From Chloroflexota bacterium (GTDB taxonomy: Bacteria > Chloroflexota > Dehalococcoidia > Lucifugimonadales > Lucifugimonadaceae), in contig JAJCYY010000067.1 of assembly GCA_029262735.1 (NCBI GenBank), forward strand, positions 1 through 64,000: a stretch of 64,000 bases of DNA, read 5' to 3'. The number at the start of each line of letters is the position of its first letter. Positions within the stretch are counted from its first letter, which is position 1. The notes below the pieces were generated by a model. The model was not told where the DNA came from. It saw nothing but the letters and a program-made list of their open reading frames with translations, and made no database searches. The position numbers were made by a program, and so were the translations under genes. Shown piece by piece: positions 25,684-35,161 of this stretch.

Positions 25684-28600
25684 CTAGTTCGATGCCGCCT
25701 TTCTCATCGCATCGAGATGCGTCCACGCGACGGCGATTATTGGATCGATGTTGACTGCGGCCTTTGAAAACGGTGCGCACGCGTCCGGGTTGACCAGCTG
25801 AATCATCGAGAGGTTTGGCTGGTCGACGACCTGCGGAATGCTGGAATTCGCTGAGCGGTAGGCGTAGAGGCAGTGAGCTCCCTCGTTTCCGGTGGTTATG
25901 TTCATGGCTGCACCGATAGTTGCGGCAGACAGCACCTGGTCCTTACCGCTTTCCATCGGTTCGTTGAACCTGTTGCCTATGACTCGGACTGACGAGCCGA
26001 AGACGATTGTGTTGATGAAGCCCGAGGTGACCGGGACTGCTGCGTCGATCTGGTTGTCGGAGGCGGAGACATCCCCGTTCGACATCAGGATTACGGCGCT
26101 TGCGGGAGCATCGGAGTCACCGTCACCCAGCGTTAGGCTGACCTGGTTGCCGCTGAACATGGTGCTCCCGATAACCTGGCGTCCTGCCGCACCAACCCTG
26201 GCTCGGGCGATCGCGGTGGTCTCCGTCAGGACGGCGATGCTTCTCTTACCGGCTGTGGTCAGACGTTCTGCGATGTTCACTGGAGCATCGGATTCGGCTT
26301 GTGTATCGGATCCAGTCGAGGTGGCTTGCGCTTCCATCGCGGCCTCGACGAGCCTCTCCTTCTCCACATTCGTCCGCACGACGCGCTGTCCCGCGGGCTC
26401 GGTTTTTGTATCGGATCCAGTCGATGCGGCTTGCGCTTCCTTTGCAGCCTCGGCGAGCCTCGCCTTCTCCACATTCGTCCGCACGACGCGCCGTCCCGAA
26501 GAGGCCTTGTCCTGGCCTCCGGACGGTGCGCCGCTCTTCAGATCCAGAGCTTGCGGCGTTCCTGTCCTGGAAGCTGTGCCCAGGCTGCGGCTGTTGATGT
26601 AAACGACGGCTCCACCAGCCAGATCTGTCAGTGCTGCAGAGAGACCGGTTGCGCTGAATCTAACCTCTGTGCTGTCTAAGTTGACGTTGAGATCCCTTAG
26701 CGCGTTGATGTTTCCCGACCCTGAAAGCCGGTTGAGCAGTCCATGAGAGCGGCGTGTGCCGAAGCCCTGTGAAGACAGGTTGTTGTCACGCACTACCACC
26801 TCACCGCTGGCGGTTATCTTGAGTGCCCTACCTTCGGGTGCGATGACGGTGTTGCGGTGCACACGCACCGCCGGTTCGGGCGCGCTGAGAATCGATGTTC
26901 GCGTACTGTTTCCAGCCTCGGGCGCCCTGGCGTATGCGATCACAATGCCGCCCCGATTGCCTGCGCGGGGCACGGAATCGGTGTTCGTGCGGGGACCGTT
27001 GCCGGCAATCTGGTTGTCGTCAATCAGTGCGCCTTCAGCATAGAGAGCGAAGATGCCACACACCGGGTTCACGTGGCTCAGGCCGTTCGCCTCGATCGTG
27101 TTGTGGCGGACCTCCAGCCCCAGCGCCGATCCCAACGCGATGCCGCCGAATGCGCCGAATGTGCGGGATGAAACAGACGCCTCTGCTACGTCTCCCTGCA
27201 GACAGTTCCTGACGATGTTGTCTCTTATGAGAAGACCGGAGACCGTGATGCAGTCGGTGGTAACCGTGGGGTCGAAGAAGTGCGCGACCGAGATGCCGCT
27301 TCCTGCCATGCTGGTTATCCGGTTGTCGACGATTTCCACCTCGCTGAGCGAGCCGGTCGACGCCGGAATTAGCGGGTCGCCGTCGTCATCTGTGGGAGCT
27401 GGCGGATTCAGCGTCCAGATGACGCAGCCGCGGCGGTCGACGACGATGTTCAGTCCCGGCGGCAGGAACGCGGCGAATCTCAGGAAGCGTGTGAAGTCGA
27501 TCCGTGGCAGATCGGGCTCTTTGGCCGGCATGTAGACGATGCTGCCGAGCGTTATGCCGCGCCCGTTGCCACCGATGATGGTGTTCCGGGCGATGCTGAC
27601 GCGATCGGACCCGCCGCCAACCTGGAGGCCCCCCAGTGCGGTGCGACGGGCACCTGCACGTTCGTCCACCTCTATCGAGTTGCCGGTTATCGCCAGGTCG
27701 TCGGCCGTGATGAAGATTCCGGGCCATCTCCCCGCGTCCGTTTCGGAGTTCATGTCTTCGGTGAGTTGCCGTATGCGGATCTCACAGTCCTCGACAGTTA
27801 TCGAGTCGCCACCCTGTCCGTGAATGGCCTGCCTGTCCCGCACTGTGATCGACAGCTTTTTCAGCACGATGTCTTCGAGAGCCTGTGGAAGCCGGTTGAT
27901 CAGGTCGCTCAGCGAAACAGCCCGAGCTACTCCGAGCACGCGTTCGAATCGCTCTGAAACGTTTACGGCATCCGCAAGATTCACTGCACCACGACTGGTG
28001 TTGTATATGTCGAGCCGTGCTAACGCGGCGCCATCGACTTTGCGGAGTGTTTCCACAGATTTGCGGATGGCCTCCGCAGGTTGGCGGATTGGCTCCGCAG
28101 GTTGGCGGATTGGTTCCGTGGGCTTCTCAACCGGTTCGATAGGTGAATCGTCCCTCGGTTCGTTTGCAGATCCTGCGGCCTGTTCGAGCTGCACGCCGAT
28201 GCCGAGATCGGTCTCTATGGCCATCGACGACAGGCTCACGTCACGGCTGTCCCTGATCCTGAATACCGGCTGATCGGAATCGTCGGGCGAGATCACTCGT
28301 GTGTCCTTGCCGCATCCATACACGGTGACGTTCCGCTTGCGGACAATGCGTACATTTTCGCGATATTCGCCCGGCAGCACGTGTATTTCGCCCCCCGTCA
28401 GAGGGAGCGCGTTGATTGCTGCCTGGATGCTGTCGAAGTGGCCGCGGCTGTGCGAACCGTCGCCAACCGTGTATGTCGAGCAGGTTTCCGGGCTTGTGAG
28501 TGGAAGAAAGCGGGCGCGGCAGTCCGAGATGATCTGCGGTGCGAAGTTTCGGCCCCGCCTGCGCCACTGGATTAGCGCCAGGGGAGCGGCGAAAACCTTC

Positions 28601-29856
28601 GGCCCAATCGGACTGGCACCGGTGAGTAACTGCCACGGCATGACTTCCGAAGGAGAGTTGGGCCGCGCTGCAATTGTCCAGTAGTCGCCGGGCCTAAAAA
28701 CCCCTCCGTCAAGCGTGATCGAAAGACCGGTGTGGCCGAGTTCGACCGGTGTGCCGGCGGTGAACGGTATGGCCGGAGTTCCAGTTCGGTCGGTGCCGCG
28801 GTGCCACACCCGCAGATAGAAGTACTCTTCGCCCAGCAGCGCCGCATCCGGTCGCGCCTGCCACTCCTGGCCGAAGCCTGCGGCTGGCGGGTCAGTCAGT
28901 GTCACCTCGCGGACATCCGGGTTGAACGAGGATGCAAGTCCGGACAGGTGACCCTGGTGTTCGGCCACCTTTTCGCCGTTGGGGAGCAGTGCTGACCACG
29001 GCAGTAGCTCTACGGTATCGCCGGCGAGCGGCCAGTGGGCCTGGTCTCGCGGCTCGGTTATGAAGGTGACCTTCGTACGGTCTGCGGATAGCGAGACCCT
29101 GTAGAGCGCCGAGCCGTTGTCAAATCCCCATGTGAATGTGTTTGGCGAGACGATCTGCACGCGAATCGCCTGGTTTTCCGCTCCCAGGTACCCGCCGGTT
29201 ATCTCCGGATCGCAGGGATCGCTGCTGACCACTCCCGGGTCTATCGTTACGGTCAACTCGGCGTCGGTTGCAAGCTCGCCATCAGCGTTCAACTGACCGC
29301 GCCCTGCTTTGGCGAACCGTTCTGACGCGGCTTTCCACGCATCGGCGCAGTCCGGGCTTTCTACATCGCGCAGTACACGAATCCTGCTCATGTTGCGGAT
29401 TCGAGTGGACGTGTCCGGTCCGCCGAGCGCCACTTCAAGAAGTTCGCTGTCCTCTACGGCGGTTACCGACTGCTGCCAGGTTTCCAGGTAGATGGCGTCA
29501 ATGCGCCGGTGTTCGGGATCAATGCCGCCGGGCGGCTGGCCAAGCCAGTCGGTCTGGGCGCGGAAGGTTTCCGGCTGATCCAGGTCAAGGCGCGTGCCCC
29601 CAAGATAGTAGGTTCCGGGCTCAATCCTGAAATCGAGATCCCGGCCTGCACCCGTGGCTCCTGAGATGCGGTATCCGCCGTCAGGCGAGCCCTGCCCTCC
29701 GATGATGTCGAGGATCGCCTTGCGCCGCGCGTCGTCTGCGATGCGCTCGTTTTCGTTCCAGTCATCGTCGAGAAACACTCGTCCCTGTTGCATCCGAACG
29801 CTGGTGTAGCGCTTCCGTGCATCGAACAAATGTCGTGAGATGTCAGTTGAGGACAT
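25684..29856 (-). CDS. DUF6519 / right-handed beta-helix protein of the eCIS
   Basis: 1,390 residues. The N-terminus (RHLFDARKRYTSVRMQQGRV) matches the DUF6519 family found in contractile-injection loci; that domain covers about residues 1-440. A parallel beta-helix follows (about 460-1090; GHFDSIQAAINALPLTGGEI, then short strand repeats such as VRHNTIEANGLS). Two insertions are repetitive: EPIRQPA-type 7-residue repeats (about 570-600) and two 35-residue repeats beginning RVVRTNVEK (about 1115-1185). No signal peptide. It is likely a peripheral baseplate or fibre-like component that could contact a target surface. GGGAG precedes the ATG; it lies 12 bp after the gpI-like gene. Confidence 0.7.
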   Translation of the reverse strand: MSSTDISRHLFDARKRYTSVRMQQGRVFLDDDWNENERIADDARRKAILDIIGGQGSPDGGYRISGATGAGRDLDFRIEPGTYYLGGTRLDLDQPETFRAQTDWLGQPPGGIDPEHRRIDAIYLETWQQSVTAVEDSELLEVALGGPDTSTRIRNMSRIRVLRDVESPDCADAWKAASERFAKAGRGQLNADGELATDAELTVTIDPGVVSSDPCDPEITGGYLGAENQAIRVQIVSPNTFTWGFDNGSALYRVSLSADRTKVTFITEPRDQAHWPLAGDTVELLPWSALLPNGEKVAEHQGHLSGLASSFNPDVREVTLTDPPAAGFGQEWQARPDAALLGEEYFYLRVWHRGTDRTGTPAIPFTAGTPVELGHTGLSITLDGGVFRPGDYWTIAARPNSPSEVMPWQLLTGASPIGPKVFAAPLALIQWRRRGRNFAPQIISDCRARFLPLTSPETCSTYTVGDGSHSRGHFDSIQAAINALPLTGGEIHVLPGEYRENVRIVRKRNVTVYGCGKDTRVISPDDSDQPVFRIRDSRDVSLSSMAIETDLGIGVQLEQAAGSANEPRDDSPIEPVEKPTEPIRQPAEPIRQPAEAIRKSVETLRKVDGAALARLDIYNTSRGAVNLADAVNVSERFERVLGVARAVSLSDLINRLPQALEDIVLKKLSITVRDRQAIHGQGGDSITVEDCEIRIRQLTEDMNSETDAGRWPGIFITADDLAITGNSIEVDERAGARRTALGGLQVGGGSDRVSIARNTIIGGNGRGITLGSIVYMPAKEPDLPRIDFTRFLRFAAFLPPGLNIVVDRRGCVIWTLNPPAPTDDDGDPLIPASTGSLSEVEIVDNRITSMAGSGISVAHFFDPTVTTDCITVSGLLIRDNIVRNCLQGDVAEASVSSRTFGAFGGIALGSALGLEVRHNTIEANGLSHVNPVCGIFALYAEGALIDDNQIAGNGPRTNTDSVPRAGNRGGIVIAYARAPEAGNSTRTSILSAPEPAVRVHRNTVIAPEGRALKITASGEVVVRDNNLSSQGFGTRRSHGLLNRLSGSGNINALRDLNVNLDSTEVRFSATGLSAALTDLAGGAVVYINSRSLGTASRTGTPQALDLKSGAPSGGQDKASSGRRVVRTNVEKARLAEAAKEAQAASTGSDTKTEPAGQRVVRTNVEKERLVEAAMEAQATSTGSDTQAESDAPVNIAERLTTAGKRSIAVLTETTAIARARVGAAGRQVIGSTMFSGNQVSLTLGDGDSDAPASAVILMSNGDVSASDNQIDAAVPVTSGFINTIVFGSSVRVIGNRFNEPMESGKDQVLSAATIGAAMNITTGNEGAHCLYAYRSANSSIPQVVDQPNLSMIQLVNPDACAPFSKAAVNIDPIIAVAWTHLDAMRKAASN
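26302..26511 (-). repeat. 105-bp in-frame tandem duplication in the beta-helix gene
   Basis: TGTATCGGA at 26302 recurs at 26407, and the following approximately 100 bases match closely, giving two 35-residue repeats (RVVRTNVEK...EAQA.STGSDT). The upstream 21-bp repeats at about 28060-28130 encode the EPIRQPA units. Confidence 0.8.
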
Positions 29857-29868
29857 TGTGTTCTCCCT

Positions 29869-32442
29869 CTATGTTTCGTTGATCATCATTGGAATGAGGC
29901 CGAATGGCATGAACTCACGCGCCTTGGCAGTGAGTCCGTCAAGCTTGATGGGATTGATCAGGCTGCTGAACGCGCCAATTTCTGACGTGTTTTCCGCTCC
30001 ACGTTTCAGGCTTTCTGGGGCCGAATCGCTGAGCTGTCCATAGCCCGGATCACCGAAGCGACGCGACGTGAAGATGTGGCGTTCTCCGGTCAGTTCGACG
30101 CTGCGATATGGATGGGGCAGAACGCTGTCTGCTGAAGCTGCGCTGAAGCGGAAACAGCCGGACTGAACGTCCGTAACGTTCACCTTGCCCTCGACAAGCG
30201 CCTCGGACGCACTCAGCCTGTGGGCCTGTACGTCGCCGAACACGGTAACTCGGTCAAGTTTCAGTTCGCCCTGGCCGGGAGAAATTGCAGGCACCGCCGG
30301 ATCCAGCGACTGCACGATCGAATCGCATATCGAAAGCTTCTCCACGTAACCGCGGTCGGTGGTCAAGATCGGCCCCATGATCGATTTCTGAATAACGAGT
30401 TCTTCTACCCTGCAATCGATGAGTAGAGGTACGGGTTGAATCGGACTGCAGTCCGCCGTCTCACCACCGGGATCGAGCGTGCAGTGACGAATGGTGACTC
30501 TCTCGTAGCTGCCATACTGCAGCTCCCCTTCCACGTGACGTTCGGCGCGCAATATCACTTCGCCGCCAGTGCCGCCAATCCACAGTCCGTCGAGAGTTAC
30601 TGTCGAATCGGAGAAATTGGCCGCGTTCAGAACCCAGTTGACTCCGGGAAGCAGATACGGCCTGTGGCCATTGGCCGCCTGAAGTGTGAGATTGCGAACG
30701 GCGAGCTTGTCGCTCACCGGTTCGTAGGTCGCGGAGTCGTTGATCTGAGTTACGCCATTGTTGTGAATGGCGTCAGAATCGAGAGTTGCTCCGCCGCCGG
30801 TGATCTCGGTATGAACCCGGTTGACCGGCACAAGGCATTCCTGCCTCTCGTAGCCACCGGCGCCGACCTCTCCTGGCAGACCGTGATAGTAGGAGACAGA
30901 GATCGGCTCAGAAGGGGGTTCGAGGAACAGCAGGCGACCGCGGTCAGGGTCGACGGCGATTCGTTTTCCAGGCGCTGTGGCAGACCAGGGTGTCAGGTGC
31001 GCTGCGAAGACGCGGTGACGTGGCACGATTCCGGTTCCATCCTCGGCCACAACTATCGAGCGGTTCCCGGCATCTGTCGAGTCTGCGGGCAGCAGGTTGG
31101 CCTGCGCGCTGTCGTCGGTTATGGAAAGGGACAGCAACCGGTCGAAATAGTGTGGTGCCGCAGGGCCTGCGGTCGAAGGGAGGGCGAGGACGGTTTCCAG
31201 CAGCCGTTCTTCTGACCGGAATCGAACTCTCCTGATGCTGCGCAGATCGGCTGCCTCTACCGGCGACAGACCGGGATCCGACTCCAGCAGGCGCACTGCT
31301 CTTTCCGTGACGATGAACTCTGCGTGAAGCAGGAGGCGTCGGGAAACCGGTGTTGGCAGCTCCCATTCCTCGGCCGTTTTCCACTGATCCCAGTCAGCCA
31401 CGCGGTCTCCGCGGGAAAAGAGCGGAACGTTGCGGCCGGACGGATCGAAGGTGAACCCGGCGGTTCCGTTCACGAGATGGGGTGTTACGCCCCGGAGCGG
31501 ATAGGACTTGAGCCGGTAGAGATGGAAGGCGAGTCGCTGGATTCCGTAGCGGCCGCTCTGCCCTCGGTGTTGCCTGAGGTCCGGCGAATGGTGAAACTCG
31601 TCGAAAGGACCGTGCGCCAGGTTGGCCGCGCCGGGATTTCTGAGATCAGCCCATCCACCCGTCATGGTGCCTGACAAACGGCCGGGCTGCGGCTCTGGAT
31701 CGAGGCCGTGGTGACTTCTGCCCAGCCGCCTGAAGGACTCGACGATTTTGCCATCCCAACGGGCAATATCGGCGATCAGTTGCTCAAGTACGGCGAGCGT
31801 CCCTTTGCGCCTGCGATAGTAGATGGTGTTCGCAACGTCGGCACGCCGGCCGGCCTTGTTGAGCGCGGAGATAAGCCGCGTGCCTACGAGATCCGCGATG
31901 TACGGCACCGCCCAGTCGTCGGCCTGTTCGATCACCTGGTCCTGCCACAGCCGGTCGTGGCTGCGACGCAGCGTTGCGGCTTGCTGTGCGACCAGTTCGA
32001 CCATCTGCCTGAGCGGACCGGATTTTACTGGCCGGGCGATGTAGAGCAGCGGTGTGTTCAGGCTGCTGAAGCCACCGCCCGGAACAACACCGGCAACCTG
32101 CCTGCGTGCATCGCGGAACAGCTCGATACGGGTGCCGTCTCCGTCGAGGTCTCGCGCTCCGGAGTAGGCCAGCGCGGTCGCTCCCGAGTTGTCTGTGAAG
32201 GTGACTTCCAACATCATCGCGCTGACATCTGCCGGGCCGGAAAAGAAGTCCTGGCCGGTATCGTCAAGCTCAGTTACGCCTGAGTTGGTCGAAACGGCGC
32301 CGGTGTTAGAGAACTGTCGTTCGCGGGAGAAGCGGTCGCCGATTTCGCCGTCTTCGAGACGGTACGTGTAGGGAACCCACTCCCAGAGCTTCTCTGCGAA
32401 GTACTGCTCGAACCTGTCCTCTGCTACGCAGGTCTCAAGCAC
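29869..32442 (-). CDS. gpI-like phage tail/baseplate protein of the eCIS
   Basis: 857 residues. A central segment (about 150-330) has the hallmarks of tail protein I: LVAQQAATLRRSHDRLWQDQ, then YIADLVGTRLI and RRADVANTIYYRRRKGTLAV. The C-terminal third looks beta-helical (LDGLWIGGTGGEVILRAE, YERVTIRHCTLDPGG). It is presumably a wedge or connector between the baseplate J proteins and the peripheral DUF6519 protein. The ATG overlaps the upstream baseplate gene by 8 bases, supporting co-translation. Confidence 0.75.
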   Translation of the reverse strand: MLETCVAEDRFEQYFAEKLWEWVPYTYRLEDGEIGDRFSRERQFSNTGAVSTNSGVTELDDTGQDFFSGPADVSAMMLEVTFTDNSGATALAYSGARDLDGDGTRIELFRDARRQVAGVVPGGGFSSLNTPLLYIARPVKSGPLRQMVELVAQQAATLRRSHDRLWQDQVIEQADDWAVPYIADLVGTRLISALNKAGRRADVANTIYYRRRKGTLAVLEQLIADIARWDGKIVESFRRLGRSHHGLDPEPQPGRLSGTMTGGWADLRNPGAANLAHGPFDEFHHSPDLRQHRGQSGRYGIQRLAFHLYRLKSYPLRGVTPHLVNGTAGFTFDPSGRNVPLFSRGDRVADWDQWKTAEEWELPTPVSRRLLLHAEFIVTERAVRLLESDPGLSPVEAADLRSIRRVRFRSEERLLETVLALPSTAGPAAPHYFDRLLSLSITDDSAQANLLPADSTDAGNRSIVVAEDGTGIVPRHRVFAAHLTPWSATAPGKRIAVDPDRGRLLFLEPPSEPISVSYYHGLPGEVGAGGYERQECLVPVNRVHTEITGGGATLDSDAIHNNGVTQINDSATYEPVSDKLAVRNLTLQAANGHRPYLLPGVNWVLNAANFSDSTVTLDGLWIGGTGGEVILRAERHVEGELQYGSYERVTIRHCTLDPGGETADCSPIQPVPLLIDCRVEELVIQKSIMGPILTTDRGYVEKLSICDSIVQSLDPAVPAISPGQGELKLDRVTVFGDVQAHRLSASEALVEGKVNVTDVQSGCFRFSAASADSVLPHPYRSVELTGERHIFTSRRFGDPGYGQLSDSAPESLKRGAENTSEIGAFSSLINPIKLDGLTAKAREFMPFGLIPMMINET

Positions 32443-35161
32443 TATCGACCTCCTCTCCGTTCAGTTTCAGAGATCCGGCGGTAATGTCGAAGTAGTGGCC
32501 AGGTGAAGGCGTGAGGACGAAGTTTTCGAACTCTCGCAGGCCACCGCGATTGGCCAGGTCCAGGGTGAGGATCGTGGGTGAGGTTCTATTCCCGATGTTG
32601 AGCGTGAAGGCGGGACGATTGATCGCAGTGATCGGCGCGAACGATCGAGCGGTGAGTAGCGTTTGAATACGCATCAGCATTGCTCGGTACGGCCTGAATG
32701 CGAAGAGTGATCTCGGGTCCTGGCGCTTGAATTCGAGGCCGTGAACCGCGAGCGCACCGGCTGGCGCGAGCACGTTTTCGAACAGTTCGCTTCTAAAGAG
32801 AGGCGCGCCTATTCCCAGGTTCTCGGGAAGCAGGTAGCCATCTTTTTCACCGATCAGCACGGTCTGAACCGCGGCCACAACATCGGCTGAGACGTACTTT
32901 TCGTCGATATCGATGTCGATAGCCAGGTGCAGCGGTATTGGCGTTGCGCGCTCGGCCACGATGGGTGTCGATGGATCGCAAACGGCGCGTAGTGTTTTGG
33001 CGACGGTTTCCTGGATTGCGGAGTCACCGATGTACCAGATGTGCGCAACGGGCCGCTGACGTTTTTCGTGCCAGTTCCACTCTGCCCTGACGCTGCGAAC
33101 ACCGGGCACACCTGCTGCAATTGCCTGCATGTCTGCGGTGGAGACGGCTCTGCCCAGTGTCAGGGCCGAATCGGGCGCGTACTCTCGAATGTTCTCGGCA
33201 TCTTCGGCATCGGAACCGCCGTACGCAGCGACGGGATTCTTGATCCCGGATACGCCCTTTATCGCCTTTATCATCTGCGTGATCGAACCGGAAGGCGGTG
33301 CCGATTCACCGGCGCCGAACCGGTAAGCGGCCACGACCGTCGCGCCGGTCGCGAGCCGTGATCCGGTGATTCCGTCTCCGAATCGAATAGTGCTCGACCC
33401 CTCGTCGTCTTGCCTCACGGTGTAAACCTGCGCGTCCGGCTCCTGGCCGAACAGGTACGGAACTTCGGTCCAGAGAACCCCGTTTACGCGGACGAGCAGC
33501 GTGCTTGCAACACCGGATTCGTTGCCGGAAGAGGGTGCCGAGACGTAGGTGAGAGGCTGCTTCTTCAAGGTGAACGACTGGTTGGCCACGGAGGCGTCAC
33601 CGGTTCCCAGTGACTCGGACGGGACGGACTCGCCGCGCGTTGCGCTGACGACGTTGCCGAATGTGTTCACCGGCAGTAACAGGCTGTCTTCGATGGTCGA
33701 TTCCGGGTCAAGGGTGAGCCGCCGGGAATCGAAATCCAGCTCGGCTGAGGCTATCGCTCCATCCTCGTCTTTGCCCTGGAAGAGGAATCGGGAGGGAGCC
33801 GTTCCGTCTGCGGGTTCCTCAACCGGGTTCTCCAGCTGCATCTGCGTCGCGCCGGTAATTCTTGTTGCTGCTTCGGCGGTCGCCACCCCCGCGGCCTCGA
33901 ATCCGTAGTGCACGATTAGCCGATTGGCGATGCTGCCGTTGGATGCCCAGTTGCTTGCCCGGTTCGGAGATCGCGACAGGGAGTCGACGGTTGCGTCGAG
34001 CACAAGCAGGGTGAAGGGAGCGCGAACAGGTGGAGGGTCGACGGGATCGGTCCCAACCAGGAAGGACGGCGGGTCAGCGACGATAAGTTGCACTTCACGG
34101 TTTTCGATCACTCGGAACCAGCGGTGATCGGCACCGAGCGACATGCCGATGTAGTTACCGGGCTTGATCTGCCGGTACAGGCCGTCGAGCGTGATATGCC
34201 CGTTGCTTCCCCTTGACGTTATTGACGACGACCCGCCCGAAGTGGTCGTGACGGTGCGCCGTGGAAACTCAATCAGTTGCAGCTCAGCTCCGGAACCTCC
34301 TACCCTCTGGATAAGCGAAGATGAACCGGACTGTACTTGCCCAGAAACGACGCGTTCGATGGAGCTCAACCGGGAGTCCGAATCTTTTCTGAGTGCCGTT
34401 GTGGCTCCCGGTTTCAGCAGGCGAACCGAGGCGATCGAGGTGGCGGGCGTGAAACGAAGCGGTGCGGTGAAGACCACCTTTGAGTAGGTGTCGCCATCAG
34501 CCCCTTCGTGGTCGGCTGCGGATTCGACCTCGGCCAGTGCGCTGCGTGCGTTCGCATCCTGGTCGAGCGCCAGGCAGATGTCTCCTTCAGCCAGGTCGGC
34601 GCTGGAATTTTCAAGCAGCAGGAACGAAGGGTTGGTGCTGCCTATGTTCGACGGCCTGGGCGCTTCGATCTGCCACTTGCTGACCAGCGGGTGGACGTTC
34701 GTCTTGCCTGCCAGTTCGAACACCTGTGGCGGTTCACTACCGAAGGCTCCTGAGCGGAACCCGGTTCCGGCGGGCAGTGAGATAGGCTTGCGCCCGTCGG
34801 CGAGAACGGCAAGGTCGACTGAGGCGGCGGTGGCGGGTTTTGGCACGTAGCCGAGCAGTTCGACAAGGCGTCGAACCGACGGTCGAAGCCGCGCTGTTCG
34901 CAGGTATATTTCGTGCGCGATCGTCTCGTCGTGGAACGACTGCACGTCGCAGATGTAGGCCCATGCCTCAAGCAGCATGGAGCCGAGGTCTTTTTCGTTG
35001 CCTGGACGCCAGCGCGAGAGCGGTCCGCCAGCCGGTACAGACGCCAGCAGAGCTCGGCGGAACTCGGCGAAGGTGCCTATCTGCCGCGGGATACGCTCCA
35101 GCCCGGCGGCGATGTTAAGCGGCGCCGGGTGAACCAACCTGTCGCAATTGCAGCCGGTCAT
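32435..35161 (-). CDS. Baseplate J/gp6-type wedge protein 2 of the eCIS
   Basis: 908 residues. The N-terminal MLLEAWAYICDVQSFHDETI and YLRTARLRPSVRRLVELLGY are typical of putative baseplate assembly proteins in eCIS loci. The C-terminal part has the gpJ-like core (IREYAPDSALTLGRAVSTAD, AIAAGVPGVRSVRAEWN). It forms part of the baseplate wedge, the Afp11/Afp12 equivalent. The start ATG overlaps the upstream baseplate gene by 4 bases (ATGA). A Cys pair near the start (CNCDR) is notable. Confidence 0.85.
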   Translation of the reverse strand: MTGCNCDRLVHPAPLNIAAGLERIPRQIGTFAEFRRALLASVPAGGPLSRWRPGNEKDLGSMLLEAWAYICDVQSFHDETIAHEIYLRTARLRPSVRRLVELLGYVPKPATAASVDLAVLADGRKPISLPAGTGFRSGAFGSEPPQVFELAGKTNVHPLVSKWQIEAPRPSNIGSTNPSFLLLENSSADLAEGDICLALDQDANARSALAEVESAADHEGADGDTYSKVVFTAPLRFTPATSIASVRLLKPGATTALRKDSDSRLSSIERVVSGQVQSGSSSLIQRVGGSGAELQLIEFPRRTVTTTSGGSSSITSRGSNGHITLDGLYRQIKPGNYIGMSLGADHRWFRVIENREVQLIVADPPSFLVGTDPVDPPPVRAPFTLLVLDATVDSLSRSPNRASNWASNGSIANRLIVHYGFEAAGVATAEAATRITGATQMQLENPVEEPADGTAPSRFLFQGKDEDGAIASAELDFDSRRLTLDPESTIEDSLLLPVNTFGNVVSATRGESVPSESLGTGDASVANQSFTLKKQPLTYVSAPSSGNESGVASTLLVRVNGVLWTEVPYLFGQEPDAQVYTVRQDDEGSSTIRFGDGITGSRLATGATVVAAYRFGAGESAPPSGSITQMIKAIKGVSGIKNPVAAYGGSDAEDAENIREYAPDSALTLGRAVSTADMQAIAAGVPGVRSVRAEWNWHEKRQRPVAHIWYIGDSAIQETVAKTLRAVCDPSTPIVAERATPIPLHLAIDIDIDEKYVSADVVAAVQTVLIGEKDGYLLPENLGIGAPLFRSELFENVLAPAGALAVHGLEFKRQDPRSLFAFRPYRAMLMRIQTLLTARSFAPITAINRPAFTLNIGNRTSPTILTLDLANRGGLREFENFVLTPSPGHYFDITAGSLKLNGEEVDSA

